This document shows positions 12,750-22,164 of a stretch of DNA of 64,000 bases, piece after piece. Origin of the DNA: Fictibacillus phosphorivorans (GTDB lineage Bacteria; Bacillota; Bacilli; Bacillales; Fictibacillaceae); NCBI RefSeq assembly GCF_001629705.1, contig NZ_CP015378.1, positions 124,001 to 188,000 of the forward strand. The letters are read 5' to 3'. The position numbers were made by a program, and so were the translations under genes. The notes beneath the pieces were generated by a model. It was not told where the DNA came from and ran no database searches. It saw nothing but the letters and a program-made list of their open reading frames with translations. Positions within the stretch are counted from its first letter, which is position 1. Each line of letters starts with the position of its first letter.

Positions 12750-13580
12750 ATGGAAAACATCATTACCGTTAAAGATGTGACCTTTAGTTATCCGGGAGAA
12801 GAGACACCTACGCTTAAAGGTGTAACGCTAGACGTGCATAAAGGGGAGTGGCTTTCGATCGTGGGCCATAACGGCTCTGGGAAGTCCACGTTGGCAAAAA
12901 TGCTCAACGGACTGTTGTTGCCTACTGAAGGTGCTGTATATGTCTCACAGTACACGACAGGCCGTCCTGACGACATTTGGGAAGTGAGAAGACTTGTAGG
13001 GATGGTCTTTCAAAATCCAGATAACCAGTTCGTGGGTACAAGCGTACAAGATGATATAGCGTTTGGACTTGAAAATTTCGGAGTTCCCCGTGAAGAGATG
13101 GTTAAGCGTATCAATGAAAGTGTAGCAAGAGTGGGAATGGAAGCTTTTTTAAACCAGGAACCTCATCAGTTATCCGGTGGTCAGAAACAAAGAGTCGCGA
13201 TCGCTGGGATATTGGCGCAGAAACCTTCTGTTATCGTATTGGATGAGGCGACATCGATGCTTGATCCGATCGGTAGAATCGAAGTTATCGATACCGTGCG
13301 CGAACTGAATAAAAAAGAAGGCATCACTGTCATTTCCATCACTCATGATTTAGAGGAAGCGCTAAGTGCAGACAGAGTTGTCGTCATGAAAATGGGAGAG
13401 AAGGCAGCTGAGGGGATACCTGAAGACATTTTTCAGCAGCGTGAACTGTTGAAATCGGCCGGTCTGGATTTACCGTTTTCACTAAAGTTAAGTGAGGCTC
13501 TTCGCCAACAAGGTGTGGAGCTTGATAAAAGCTATTTAACGCAGGAAGAGCTGGTGAATGCATTATGGAAATTAGCATAA
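12750..13580 (+). CDS. ecfA1: ECF transporter ATPase EcfA1
   Basis: 276 residues. Walker A GHNGSGKST is near residues 40-48, the signature LSGGQKQR near 144, and Walker B VIVLDEATSMLD just after. It is one of the two ATPases of the energy-coupling factor module that drives vitamin and metal uptake with various S components. It overlaps ecfA2 by 16 bp. Confidence 0.96.
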   Translation: MENIITVKDVTFSYPGEETPTLKGVTLDVHKGEWLSIVGHNGSGKSTLAKMLNGLLLPTEGAVYVSQYTTGRPDDIWEVRRLVGMVFQNPDNQFVGTSVQDDIAFGLENFGVPREEMVKRINESVARVGMEAFLNQEPHQLSGGQKQRVAIAGILAQKPSVIVLDEATSMLDPIGRIEVIDTVRELNKKEGITVISITHDLEEALSADRVVVMKMGEKAAEGIPEDIFQQRELLKSAGLDLPFSLKLSEALRQQGVELDKSYLTQEELVNALWKLA

Positions 13581-14431
13581 ACCGTTTAGAGCATCGATAT
13601 ATGGAGGGAACTCCGTTCGAGAGACGAGCCCTGCACGATATTAATCTCGACATCGCGGATGGTACTTTCCTTGCTTTGATCGGGCACACTGGCTCTGGAA
13701 AGTCTACGCTTATCCAACATCTTAACGGATTGTTAAAACCTTCAGCAGGCTCGATAAAGATGGGCAGTACTGAACTTAAAGCTGGTGGGAAGAAGCAAGA
13801 TTTAAAATCACTTCGAAAAAAAGCCGGGATTGTTTTTCAGTATCCTGAACATCAGCTTTTTGAAGAAACGGTAGAAAAAGATATCATGTTTGGTCCACGG
13901 AATTTTGGTGTGTCTGAGGAAACAGCTCGACTCACGGCAGCTAAAGTAATCGAGATGGTTGGACTACCAGAGAATGTTCTAACGAAGTCTCCTTTTGACT
14001 TAAGCGGTGGCCAGATGCGCCGTGTGGCGATTGCAGGTGTCCTTGCTATGAACCCTGAGGTGCTGATTTTGGACGAGCCTACAGCAGGACTTGATCCAGC
14101 TGGGCGTGTTGAGATCATGGAGCTGTTCTATTCCCTGCATGAGAGAAACAACCTTACGACCATACTTGTTACTCACAGTATGGAGGATGCATCGAGATAC
14201 GCAGATGAGATTGCTGTCATGCATAAAGGTGAACTGTATCTGCATGGTAAACCGACTGAGATCTTTAGTGAACGAGAAGCACTCCAGAAAGCAGGATTAG
14301 ATGTGCCGGAGACCGTTCAATTTTTACAAAAGTGGAATGAGAAGTCTGGTCTTCATCTTACTTTAACGAAGTTTATAGTAGAAGAGCTGGCTAAACAGGT
14401 TAGTCAGAGTCTGAAGAAGAGGGGGAACTAG
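13565..14431 (+). CDS. ecfA2: ECF transporter ATPase EcfA2
   Basis: 288 residues. It has Walker [11 protein letters not shown]-loop YPEHQLFE, signature LSGGQMRR and Walker [13 protein letters not shown]. The longer C-terminal region is typical of EcfA2. It pairs with EcfA1 on the EcfT scaffold; no S-component gene is adjacent, consistent with a shared group II module. Confidence 0.96.
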   Translation: MEISINRLEHRYMEGTPFERRALHDINLDIADGTFLALIGHTGSGKSTLIQHLNGLLKPSAGSIKMGSTELKAGGKKQDLKSLRKKAGIVFQYPEHQLFEETVEKDIMFGPRNFGVSEETARLTAAKVIEMVGLPENVLTKSPFDLSGGQMRRVAIAGVLAMNPEVLILDEPTAGLDPAGRVEIMELFYSLHERNNLTTILVTHSMEDASRYADEIAVMHKGELYLHGKPTEIFSEREALQKAGLDVPETVQFLQKWNEKSGLHLTLTKFIVEELAKQVSQSLKKRGN

Positions 14432-14432
14432 T

Positions 14433-15230
14433 ATGCTGCAGAATGTAATCATCGGGCAGTATTATCCAGCCTCCTCTCCACTTCATCGAATGGATTCACG
14501 TTCGAAGCTCATTGCTGCCTTCTTTTATTTGTTTATTGTTTTTCTAGCGAACAACTGGGTGACTTATGGAGTGCTGATCGCTTTTACGGTTGTAACGATC
14601 AGTCTGTCAAAAGTTCCATTTCGTTTTTTATATAAAGGATTAAAGCCGATTCTTTTACTCGTCGTGTTTACGATGCTTTTGCATATTTTCTTAACAAAAG
14701 AGGGCAATCTGCTTTATAAAGCAGGCTTTCTTGAAATATACGAAGGCGGAGTGATTCAAGGGATATTCATCGCACTAAGACTTTTACTTCTTGTTATGAT
14801 GACGTCACTTTTGACCTTAACAACAACACCGATTGATATTACAGACGGGTTGGAGCACTTATTAGGTCCATTGAAAAAGTGGAAACTGCCTGTTCACGAA
14901 TTCGCGTTAATGATGTCGATCTCACTCCGGTTTATTCCAACACTTTTACAAGAGACGGAAAAGATCATGAAAGCGCAGATGGCACGTGGAGCTGATTTCA
15001 CGAGCGGACCGATAAAAGAACGAGCAAAAGCTTTTGTACCGCTCTTGGTGCCGTTATTTGTTTCATCGTTCAAGCGGGCTGAAGAACTCGCTCTAGCGAT
15101 GGAGGCAAGAGGATACCGCGGTGGAGAAGGCAGAACTCGACTGCGTGCGCTAGCGTGGCATCAACGTGATACGTTTGCTCTGCTGCTATTAGCACTGCTG
15201 ACGCTTTCGCTATTCTTATTACGCAATTAA
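14433..15230 (+). CDS. ecfT: ECF transporter transmembrane protein EcfT
   Basis: 265 residues with about five hydrophobic segments. The ARG coupling motifs that dock into the ATPases are visible as QMARGADF and AMEARGYRG. It begins 1 bp after ecfA2, so the three genes form one translational unit. Confidence 0.96.
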   Translation: MLQNVIIGQYYPASSPLHRMDSRSKLIAAFFYLFIVFLANNWVTYGVLIAFTVVTISLSKVPFRFLYKGLKPILLLVVFTMLLHIFLTKEGNLLYKAGFLEIYEGGVIQGIFIALRLLLLVMMTSLLTLTTTPIDITDGLEHLLGPLKKWKLPVHEFALMMSISLRFIPTLLQETEKIMKAQMARGADFTSGPIKERAKAFVPLLVPLFVSSFKRAEELALAMEARGYRGGEGRTRLRALAWHQRDTFALLLLALLTLSLFLLRN

Positions 15231-15243
15231 AGGGAGATTGAAC

Positions 15244-15996
15244 ATGGCTCGTATGAAAGTAACCGTAGCTTATGACGGTACTGAGTTTGCTGGATACCAA
15301 GTACAGCCTAGCGGCAGAACGGTTCAAGGAACGATTCAGGCCGTCCTGCAAAAGATGCACAAAGGGGAACCTGTAGGAATCTTTGCATCAGGGCGCACGG
15401 ATGCAGGGGTTCATGCCATCGGTCAAGTGTTTCATTTTGATACACATATGGAAATTCCATCAGAAGCTTGGGGGAAAGCATTGAATGCGATGCTCCCGAA
15501 TGATATTCTGATTAAAGACGTCGAGATGGTAAGCGATTCGTTTCATTCTCGTTTCTCTGCAACAGGCAAAGAGTACCACTATAAAATTTTAAGAAGTAAA
15601 CAACCAGATGTGTTCCAAAGAAATCATATGTTTCATTTTCCCTACTCCCTAAACGTAGAGGATATGAAGCAGGCTGCATCGTTATTTTTAGGTACACATG
15701 ACTTTACCTCTTTTTCTTCAGCAAAGTCAGAAGTGGAAGATAAGATTCGAACGATCTTTGCTTTTGATGTTGAAGAAGAGGGAAATGTCCTAACGTTGAA
15801 GGTAAGAGGCAGCGGGTTTTTATATAACATGGTTCGTATTCTTGTTGGTACACTTTTAGAAGTTGGACAAGGGAAGCTCAAACCGAAAGAGATCTCTGCG
15901 ATTATAAAAGGTAAGGACCGTGCGCTTGCTGGAAAAACAGCCCCTGCAAACGGACTCTATCTTTTTCGTGTAGATTATGCAGATAAAACGGAATAA
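15244..15996 (+). CDS. truA: tRNA pseudouridine(38-40) synthase TruA
   Basis: 250 residues from ATG 15244, which is 7 bp after the SD AGGGAG; TTG 15238 is too close to that SD. The catalytic Asp is in SGRTDAGVHA. The enzyme isomerises uridines 38-40 in the anticodon arm of tRNAs. It sits between ecfT and rplM as in B. subtilis. Confidence 0.96.
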   Translation: MARMKVTVAYDGTEFAGYQVQPSGRTVQGTIQAVLQKMHKGEPVGIFASGRTDAGVHAIGQVFHFDTHMEIPSEAWGKALNAMLPNDILIKDVEMVSDSFHSRFSATGKEYHYKILRSKQPDVFQRNHMFHFPYSLNVEDMKQAASLFLGTHDFTSFSSAKSEVEDKIRTIFAFDVEEEGNVLTLKVRGSGFLYNMVRILVGTLLEVGQGKLKPKEISAIIKGKDRALAGKTAPANGLYLFRVDYADKTE

Positions 15997-16010
15997 TATT
16001 TAGGATACGC

Positions 16011-16092
16011 TTGACATCGTTGTTTATATATTATAAGATATTATTTGGTATTTCTACAGATATCGTCCACATGCCCCGTGTAGATATCTCGG
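16011..16092 (+). promoter_or_regulatory. Promoter and putative L13 leader for rplM-rpsI
   Basis: TTGACA (16011-16016) and TAAGAT (16034-16039) are 17 bp apart. The transcribed leader then forms a stem, AGATATC (16058-16064) with GATATCT (16083-16089), enclosing CAC/GTG around CCCC. Bacillus rplM transcripts carry an autoregulatory L13 leader, and position and shape fit that. A covariance search would decide. Confidence 0.6.
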
Positions 16093-16147
16093 GAAATGTT
16101 CACATGAATATAATGAAATTTGATTGAAGATACAGGAGGGAAAACAC

Positions 16148-16585
16148 ATGCGTACGACTTTCATGGCGAAAGCTTCTGAAGTAGAACGTAAATGGTTTGT
16201 GATCGACGCTGAAGGCAAAACACTTGGACGTCTATCCAGTGAAGTTGCATCTATCCTTCGCGGTAAGCATAAGCCTATTTATACACCACACGTTGACACT
16301 GGTGATCACGTAATCATCATCAACGCTGAGAAGATTGAATTAACAGGTAAGAAATTAACAGACAAAATTTACTACCGCCACACTGGTCACCCAGGTGGAC
16401 TGCGTACGAGAACTGCATTAGAAATGCGTACAACTCGTCCAGTTCAAATGCTTGAGCTAGCAATCAAAGGTATGCTTCCAAAGAACAGCCTTGGTCGCCA
16501 AATGTTCAAAAAGCTTCACGTTTACGCTGGAGCTGAGCACAACAACCAAGCACAAAAACCTGAAAACTACGAGTTACGCGGATAA
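16148..16585 (+). CDS. rplM: 50S ribosomal protein L13
   Basis: 145 residues starting [23 protein letters not shown]. The in-frame ATG at 16124 lies upstream of the SD ACAGGAGGG, so 16148 is chosen. L13 is an early 50S assembly protein. rpsI follows after 16 bp. Confidence 0.97.
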   Translation: MRTTFMAKASEVERKWFVIDAEGKTLGRLSSEVASILRGKHKPIYTPHVDTGDHVIIINAEKIELTGKKLTDKIYYRHTGHPGGLRTRTALEMRTTRPVQMLELAIKGMLPKNSLGRQMFKKLHVYAGAEHNNQAQKPENYELRG

Positions 16586-16601
16586 AAAGGAGGGTATTTA
16601 C

Positions 16602-16994
16602 GTGGCACAAGTACAATATTATGGCACTGGACGTCGTAAGCACTCCGTAGCGCGTGTACGATTAGTTCCTGGTGAAGGCCGTATCGTAATCAACGGACGT
16701 GACATTGACGAATTTTTCGGATTAGAAACTTTAAAGCTTATCGTTAAGCAACCACTTAACACAACTGAAACAACTGACAAGTATGACGTATTAGTTACTG
16801 TTCATGGCGGTGGATACACTGGACAAGCAGGAGCTATCCGTCACGGTATCTCTCGTGCGCTTCTAGAAGCAGATCCTGAGTACCGCGGTTCTCTTAAAGC
16901 AGCTGGATTCCTTACTCGTGACGCTCGTATGAAAGAGCGTAAGAAGTACGGACTTAAAGGCGCTCGTCGTGCACCTCAGTTCTCAAAACGTTAA
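16602..16994 (+). CDS. rpsI: 30S ribosomal protein S9
   Basis: 130 residues from GTG 16602, giving [21 protein letters not shown]. The C-terminal tail ends RRAPQFSKR, which reaches the P site. The SD AAGGAGGG supports this start over the longer frame that overlaps rplM. Confidence 0.98.
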   Translation: MAQVQYYGTGRRKHSVARVRLVPGEGRIVINGRDIDEFFGLETLKLIVKQPLNTTETTDKYDVLVTVHGGGYTGQAGAIRHGISRALLEADPEYRGSLKAAGFLTRDARMKERKKYGLKGARRAPQFSKR

Positions 16995-17011
16995 TTTCTA
17001 TTACGTTTATC

Positions 17012-17048
17012 AAAAACCTGTTCTCTTTTTTAGAGAGCGGGTTTTTTT
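17012..17048 (+). terminator. Terminator after rpsI
   Basis: Stem arms AAAACCTGTTCTCT and AGAGAGCGGGTTTT around a T-rich loop are followed by a T run. Confidence 0.85.
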
Positions 17049-17080
17049 GTGTTTGTGCCTATTGAGTTAGGATTCCGCAA

Positions 17081-17180
17081 GATTAAGTCTAATTTGAGAA
17101 AATTAAGTCTTAACTCGAATAATTAAGTCTGATCACAAATAATTAAGCCTAAAACAACAAAATTAAGTCTCGCGCAAATA
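17081..17180. repeat. Five 20-bp tandem units with a fixed AATTAAGTCT half
   Basis: The 10-mer AATTAAGTCT, or a one-base variant, starts at 17081, 17101, 17121, 17141 and 17161, exactly 20 bp apart each time. The ten bases between copies differ in every unit. The array lies in the gap between the rpsI terminator and the ybaK-like gene. No open frame uses it. Confidence 0.9.
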
Positions 17181-17310
17181 GGAACTTGCTCTTAAATCGT
17201 TACCCAACACTTTCAGTATGGTTATTCCCATCTTTTATGTAGTGTCGTGAATCCATCTCTGGAGAAAATAAAGATATGGAAAACACAACACGATGAAAGG
17301 GGAGGTAATC

Positions 17311-17751
17311 ATGGCAATCGTTTTAAACAACTTTAAAGAAAAGCAGCGCTTCAAAAAGGAAACGTTCGAGCGGAAAGTACTTCGGGACTTATCTCTGGCT
17401 ACAATAAAAAAAGAATTTCAACGTTTGTTTCAACCGTTTTTTCAATACTCGCTTCTTTACCAAAATGACATTGAAGATGCATGCATCGACATGGCGATCG
17501 ATTCTTATCTTTTAGGAGCAGGCTATAGCCGGTTTGCGTATCACGGGGAAACGTTGGAGAAGATCAAAGAACGAGCATATGCTAAACAGAAGGCGATCGC
17601 AGACGGTCTTTTTGAGTATTGGCAGTTCTGGTGCTGGGGAACAGAGATGATGATGGAATCCTTACATCTTTGCTGTGAAGCATTCGTTCATATATGGTGG
17701 ATGGAAGGCTATAAAAACGGTGAAAAACGCTATCGTATGAAGCTGCAATAA
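17311..17751 (+). CDS. YbaK-like DUF2521 family protein
   Basis: 146 residues starting MAIVLNNFKEKQRFKKETFE. It is rich in aromatic residues towards the C-terminus (WQFWCWGTE, FVHIWWMEGY). The position upstream of cwlD matches ybaK of B. subtilis, whose function is unknown. ATG 17311 has the SD GGGGAGG; the ATG at 17293 lies before that SD. Confidence 0.8.
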   Translation: MAIVLNNFKEKQRFKKETFERKVLRDLSLATIKKEFQRLFQPFFQYSLLYQNDIEDACIDMAIDSYLLGAGYSRFAYHGETLEKIKERAYAKQKAIADGLFEYWQFWCWGTEMMMESLHLCCEAFVHIWWMEGYKNGEKRYRMKLQ

Positions 17752-17816
17752 TCAGTTATAAATTTCTTCTTGTCCCATATACATAATGTTATATGGCTTG
17801 TATAGGGGGACGAAAC

Positions 17817-18542
17817 ATGAAGAAGTGGGTGAAGGGAGCCGCATTTGCACTTGGATGCGCAGTCCTTATCTTTATTTTCACCTATCATTTTTTAGATGAT
17901 GATTCGTGGCGATCGTGGAATATGCCGCTCTCTGGAAAGATTATCGTAATCGACCCAGGTCATGGCGGAGCTGACGGTGGTGCGGTCGGTGATGGAGAAG
18001 TTCTTGAAAAAGAGATTGCGTTAAACATTTCCGTATTACTTCGAGATTATCTACAAGAAGCAGGAGCACTCGTCATCATGACTCGAGAGACAGACACAGA
18101 TCTAGCTAATGAAGGCACAAAAAAATTACGCCATCGCAAATATGAAGATTTAAAAGAACGAAAACGAATTATTAACGAAAATCATGCGGACTTATTCATT
18201 TCGATTCATCTCAATTCTTTGCCTTCATCTCGTTGGAGAGGTGCTCAAGTCTTTTATCATCCTGGAAAAGAAGACGGAGAAGCGGTATCTAAATTTATTC
18301 AAGACGAAATCAAGCGTAACTTAAACAATACGAACCGATTCGCAAAATCCATAGAAGGTCTATACTTGCTTCGAACGGCAGAAGTACCAGGAGCGCTAGT
18401 AGAAGTCGGTTTCTTATCCAATCCATCAGAACGCGAACTGTTAAAAACAGAGTCGTACCAAAAAAGTATAGCGGCATCGATCTACCAGGGGATGCTGCGC
18501 TTTTATACAAATGAAACCCCACCAGCATCTCCTCTTGACTAG
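17817..18542 (+). CDS. cwlD: N-acetylmuramoyl-L-alanine amidase CwlD
   Basis: 241 residues from ATG 17817, with SD AGGGGGA. An N-terminal membrane or signal segment (AAFALGCAVLIFIFTYHF) is followed by an Amidase_3 domain: zinc ligands in DPGHGG and the following Glu in LEKEIALN, then SIHLN and the catalytic-type EVGFLSNP. CwlD works with PdaA to make muramic delta-lactam in spore cortex, needed for germination. Confidence 0.94.
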   Translation: MKKWVKGAAFALGCAVLIFIFTYHFLDDDSWRSWNMPLSGKIIVIDPGHGGADGGAVGDGEVLEKEIALNISVLLRDYLQEAGALVIMTRETDTDLANEGTKKLRHRKYEDLKERKRIINENHADLFISIHLNSLPSSRWRGAQVFYHPGKEDGEAVSKFIQDEIKRNLNNTNRFAKSIEGLYLLRTAEVPGALVEVGFLSNPSERELLKTESYQKSIAASIYQGMLRFYTNETPPASPLD

Positions 18543-18558
18543 AGGGGGTGTTTTTGCA
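18524..18558 (+). terminator. Weak terminator at the end of cwlD
   Basis: CTCCTCT and AGAGGGGG arms flank the stop region and run into TTTTT. The stem overlaps the last codons of cwlD and is imperfect. Confidence 0.5.
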
Positions 18559-18580
18559 TTTCTTAAAGCCCTTGAAAGTA

Positions 18581-18709
18581 GTTGATTTCCGTTTCAGGTG
18601 CTCGCTTTCCGGGGGGCGTGCGGTGAGCCACCTGGGCGCTTTGCACCCTTAGTTGTCTCACCTGTCCCGCTGATCCCCCAGGAGTCTCGCACCTTGCACT
18701 CCAATCAAC
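18581..18709. repeat. Bacillaceae-type intergenic palindromic repeat, copy 2
   Basis: 129 bp from GTTGATT to AATCAAC. It shares GCTCGCTTTCC, GCGGTGAGCC, GTCTCACCTG, GGAGTCTCGCACCTT and CTCCAATCAAC with the copies at 12471 and 56432. It occupies much of the 327-bp gap between cwlD and salA; the remainder shows only AT-rich sequence before the salA ribosome-binding site. Confidence 0.8.
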
Positions 18710-18869
18710 TTGTCAGTGATGTCTTTTTAAGTAGTTATCTCCTCTAAAAAAGCCATTCTATAAGATGTTACTTGAATCAAAATTACACATCTAAAAAACC
18801 GCTTACATGATTGTCGGTAGGGGTTGTGATATACTGAAAAGGAATTTTACAGGTAAAGGATGTGTCTAT

Positions 18870-19919
18870 GTGCTTACAGAAGAAAAAGTCATCGAGCTGT
18901 TAGGTCCTATTCAAGACCCTTATTTACATAAAAGCATGGTCGACTCTGGAAGTATCCGTGAGTTGAAGATAAAAGAAGGATATGTGGGGCTGAAGATCGG
19001 CTTAGCACATACAGGAACACCGGAACAAATGCAGCTGCAGCAGCAGATCGTTCAAGTGTTGAAAAACGCAGGAGTGGAATCTGTCGGACTTCGTTTTGAG
19101 AAAAGAGACGACATTACGGCTGTAAATCCGAGTGAAGCGGCGACGCAAAGTGCGCCAACGACTCTTCTTTCCGAAAACAGCAAGACACAATTTATCGCAA
19201 TCGCTAGTGGTAAAGGCGGAGTTGGAAAATCAACGGTATCTGTCAACTTAGCTGTTGCTCTTGCAAGGCTCGGAAAAAAGGTCGGATTGATCGATGCTGA
19301 TATTTACGGATTCAGTGTCCCAGATATGATGGGAATTACAGAGCGTCCAAAAGTAAAAGGTGATCGCATCTTCCCGGTGGAACGTTTTGATGTAAAAGTA
19401 ATCTCCATGGCATTTTTCGTTGAAGATAACGCACCTGTTATCTGGCGCGGACCGATGCTCGGGAAGATGCTCATGAATTTCTTCAGCGAAGTAGAATGGG
19501 GAGATCTAGATTATGTTCTTCTTGACTTACCACCTGGTACGGGTGACGTAGCGCTGGATGTTCACAAGATGCTTCCGAAGTGTAAAGAAGTAATCGTCAC
19601 GACACCTCATGCTACAGCAGCTTTCGTTGCAGCACGTGCAGGAACGATGGCGATTAAGACCAACCACGAAGTTCTTGGTATTGTAGAGAACATGTCTTAC
19701 TTCCAAAGCGGGTCTACAGGTGAGAAAGAATATGTTTTCGGTAAAGATGGCGGAAAACGTTTAGCGGAAGAATTAAATGTACCGTTGCTCGGCCAAATAC
19801 CGCTCGGCCAACCCGAGATAAAAGAAGATGATTTTGCGCCGAGTGTTTATGAACAAACACATCCGATCGGTGAACATTATATTCAGATGGCAAAGAAAAT
19901 CATCGATAAAACAAACTAA
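18870..19919 (+). CDS. salA: Mrp/NBP35-type P-loop ATPase (SalA)
   Basis: 349 residues from GTG 18870, which has AAAGGA 9 bp upstream; the longer frame from 18807 adds an unlikely Cys-rich leader. An N-terminal DUF59-like domain is followed by the deviant Walker A ASGKGGVGKST and the LPPGTGD motif. The family are ApbC/Mrp iron-sulfur carriers; SalA in B. subtilis also regulates scoC and protease genes. The location matches ybaL/salA. Confidence 0.93.
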   Translation: MLTEEKVIELLGPIQDPYLHKSMVDSGSIRELKIKEGYVGLKIGLAHTGTPEQMQLQQQIVQVLKNAGVESVGLRFEKRDDITAVNPSEAATQSAPTTLLSENSKTQFIAIASGKGGVGKSTVSVNLAVALARLGKKVGLIDADIYGFSVPDMMGITERPKVKGDRIFPVERFDVKVISMAFFVEDNAPVIWRGPMLGKMLMNFFSEVEWGDLDYVLLDLPPGTGDVALDVHKMLPKCKEVIVTTPHATAAFVAARAGTMAIKTNHEVLGIVENMSYFQSGSTGEKEYVFGKDGGKRLAEELNVPLLGQIPLGQPEIKEDDFAPSVYEQTHPIGEHYIQMAKKIIDKTN

Positions 19920-19921
19920 AG

Positions 19922-19955
19922 AAAAAAGCCTTCCGAGTGTCGGGAGGCTTTTATT
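19922..19955. terminator. Bidirectional terminator between salA and gerD
   Basis: AAAAGCCTTCC and GGGAGGCTTTT form an almost perfect stem with A and T runs on both sides, serving two convergent genes. Confidence 0.85.
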
Positions 19956-20574
19956 GCGGGCTCGTTGAATCTTGTTGTTGTTGTCCACCGCCAGTTGATG
20001 CTTCTTTTCCTTTTTTAGAGATGGATTGATCAATTTCTTCATGAGCGACTTTTTTCAGCATTTCTTGAATCTGAGCTTGTACGATCGGACTCTCAAACGT
20101 TTCAAGCATCACTTTTTTCATTTCTTTTCTAACAGGTTGTGTGTCCACAAGAGATAATAACTTTTCTGCCATTTGCGGATTCTGCATGATTTTCATAACT
20201 TCTGCTTGATATTGCGGATCTTTCATAAGATCCTTCATCAGTTTCTCGTGTTCTTTTCGCATACTTTTTGCAAAAGCTACTGAGAACTTCGGATCTTTAA
20301 AAAGGGTCTGCCAAAACTTTTGTCCTTTTTCAGAAAGAAGCTGCTTTTCAATCGTCTGTTTGATGACTTCTTGATCAATGAGTATATCTTGTTGAATTTC
20401 TTTATCAGATAACACTTCTTTGATAGCTTTTTTTCCTTCATCTGTCTTCAATAGATCGACTAACATCTTTTTTGTTGCTTCATAATCGACCTGAGAACTG
20501 CCTTGGGCTTCTTGAGCACAGCCGGAAAGAGCAGCAAGAGAGATACAAAAGAGGAAAATGTATAATTTTTTCAA
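19951..20574 (-). CDS. gerD: Spore germination lipoprotein GerD
   Basis: 207 residues from a TTG start with SD AGGAGGAGG; the longer frame from 20631 precedes this site. The signal peptide ends in the lipobox LSGC. The mature part is charged and helical (KKMLVDLLKTDEGKKAI and repeats), with a Gln/Ser-rich tail. GerD clusters nutrient receptors into the germinosome in the spore inner membrane. It is convergent with salA. Confidence 0.93.
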   Translation of the reverse strand: MKKLYIFLFCISLAALSGCAQEAQGSSQVDYEATKKMLVDLLKTDEGKKAIKEVLSDKEIQQDILIDQEVIKQTIEKQLLSEKGQKFWQTLFKDPKFSVAFAKSMRKEHEKLMKDLMKDPQYQAEVMKIMQNPQMAEKLLSLVDTQPVRKEMKKVMLETFESPIVQAQIQEMLKKVAHEEIDQSISKKGKEASTGGGQQQQDSTSPQ

Positions 20575-20722
20575 AGTAATTCCTCCTCCTTTCAAGTTGA
20601 GCTCGATACTTATAGGATTGATTTTTAGCACGTATTTATACTGGTTATTTAAAGGAAAACTGGCAATTTAAAAAAGACATTGGTACAATCGTTACGGAGC
20701 ATGTTAGAGGGGGAAAACAGGC

Positions 20723-21343
20723 GTGAAAATTAGAAGTTGGATCTTTTTATTCTTTACCACATTGTTAATTGGGATTGTTAGTGCAATCACAGTTGGTCTT
20801 ATATTAAAGTTTCCTGAAGACAGCAGCGCTTTAGAAGTTCTTCTATATATTTTTGGATTGATCGGTTTCGGCGCGTTGTTCAGTGTTTTTAGTCAGATGG
20901 GCTTTTTTGCTTACTTAACCGTTCATCGCTTTGGACTTGGTATCTTTAAAAGCCATCGCCTTTGGAATGGTGTACAACTTGTATTGATTGCAGTCGTTCT
21001 GTTCGATCTATTCTATTTACGATATACATCCTTTCATAACGAAGGAGACAGCCTCGTTAATTACATTCTTATTCCGCTTGCGATCTTAGCTTACGGATTG
21101 ATCATAGCCTATGTAAAAGTAAAGCAAACAACGAGCGTAGCATTCATACCAACACTTTTCTTCATCACAGTCGTTACTATTTTAGAATGGGTACCGGTGC
21201 TGAAAGAAAACAATACTCTTTCGCTTTGGATGGGGTTTGTTCCGATCATGCTTTGTAATACGTATCAAATTTTAATGTTGCATCGACTGTTGCAGACTAA
21301 TCAATCTAAATCATCTAAACAAACAAAGCCCACTGCCTTATAA
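20723..21343 (+). CDS. kbaA: KinB signalling pathway activation protein KbaA
   Basis: 206 residues from GTG, with about six hydrophobic helices and no soluble domain. Position between gerD and pdaB and the membrane pattern match KbaA, which is required for KinB kinase activity in sporulation initiation. The SD is AGAGGGGG. Confidence 0.9.
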   Translation: MKIRSWIFLFFTTLLIGIVSAITVGLILKFPEDSSALEVLLYIFGLIGFGALFSVFSQMGFFAYLTVHRFGLGIFKSHRLWNGVQLVLIAVVLFDLFYLRYTSFHNEGDSLVNYILIPLAILAYGLIIAYVKVKQTTSVAFIPTLFFITVVTILEWVPVLKENNTLSLWMGFVPIMLCNTYQILMLHRLLQTNQSKSSKQTKPTAL

Positions 21344-21358
21344 GGCAGGGGCTTTTTT
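21325..21358. terminator. Bidirectional terminator between kbaA and pdaB
   Basis: AAAGCCC and CTGCCTTA arms pair with TAAGGCAG and GGGCTTT, followed by a T run. It overlaps the end of kbaA and lies between convergent genes. Confidence 0.85.
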
Positions 21359-21361
21359 AAA

Positions 21362-22123
21362 TCAGTTAACCTCTTTACTGTTAGCCTCCGTGTTCGCGAT
21401 CATCTCACTTACACTTACAAATTTAAATCCATCGTCACGTAGTTTATCGATAATCGTAGGAAGTGCTTTGTGCGTTTGCTTAACAGAATCAGATGCATGA
21501 AGTAAGATAATGTCGCCAGCTTTCGTCTCATCGGTAGCTGTTGTCACAATACGATCTACGCCAGGATTTTTCCAATCTTTCGTATCGATGCTCCAATGAA
21601 CCACCGTATGGTTGAGATCCTCAGAGATGTTCAAGACACGCTCATCAAAATTTCCGTTAGGCGGACGGATAAGAGAAGTCATTTTTCCAGATACCTTTTT
21701 GATCTTTTCCTGAGCTAAAAGAATATCCCTTTTGATCTGTTTGTCTTCCCAATCAGTATAACTTTTGTATTGATACCCAAGACTAGCTACTTCATGACCA
21801 TCTTTTACAATTCGTTCAACGATCTCAGGGTGTCGCTCAGCCCAAGCGGCGGATATGAAAAAAGTGCAATTCTTGACACCTTTGTCTTTTAAGACATCCA
21901 AGATCGGCGTTACACGCTTATCGCCCCAGCTGATATCAAACGTAAGAGAGACTTTATTGCCTTGGTCTTCTCCCTTATAAATTGCTCGGGGTCCATCTTT
22001 AGATGAAAAAACAGATAGTTGTTGCTGCCCTACAAAAGCAAGTGAAGCAGCAAAGAAAGCGGCAAATACAACAACCATGTATTGTTTTACTTTCTTGCCG
22101 TTAATAACAAAGAAAAATTTCAT
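21362..22123 (-). CDS. pdaB: Polysaccharide deacetylase family sporulation protein PdaB
   Basis: 253 residues with one N-terminal membrane segment (MVVVFAAFFAASLAFVG) and a NodB domain. Motif 1 reads TFDISWGD, keeping the first Asp. Motif 2 reads HEVASLGYQ and has only the first His. RPPNG and LLHASDS correspond to motifs 3 and 5. PdaB is needed to retain the cortex after spore formation; the reduced metal site suggests weak or no deacetylase activity. Confidence 0.93.
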   Translation of the reverse strand: MKFFFVINGKKVKQYMVVVFAAFFAASLAFVGQQQLSVFSSKDGPRAIYKGEDQGNKVSLTFDISWGDKRVTPILDVLKDKGVKNCTFFISAAWAERHPEIVERIVKDGHEVASLGYQYKSYTDWEDKQIKRDILLAQEKIKKVSGKMTSLIRPPNGNFDERVLNISEDLNHTVVHWSIDTKDWKNPGVDRIVTTATDETKAGDIILLHASDSVKQTHKALPTIIDKLRDDGFKFVSVSEMIANTEANSKEVN

Positions 22124-22164
22124 ACTATCATCTACCCCCTGTCCATCTTCCTTACAAAATATCT

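Noticed and set aside
17081..17180. CRISPR array reading of the 20-bp repeat units
   Set aside because: Repeat and spacer halves are only 10 bp each, there are no cas genes, and the fixed part is not palindromic.
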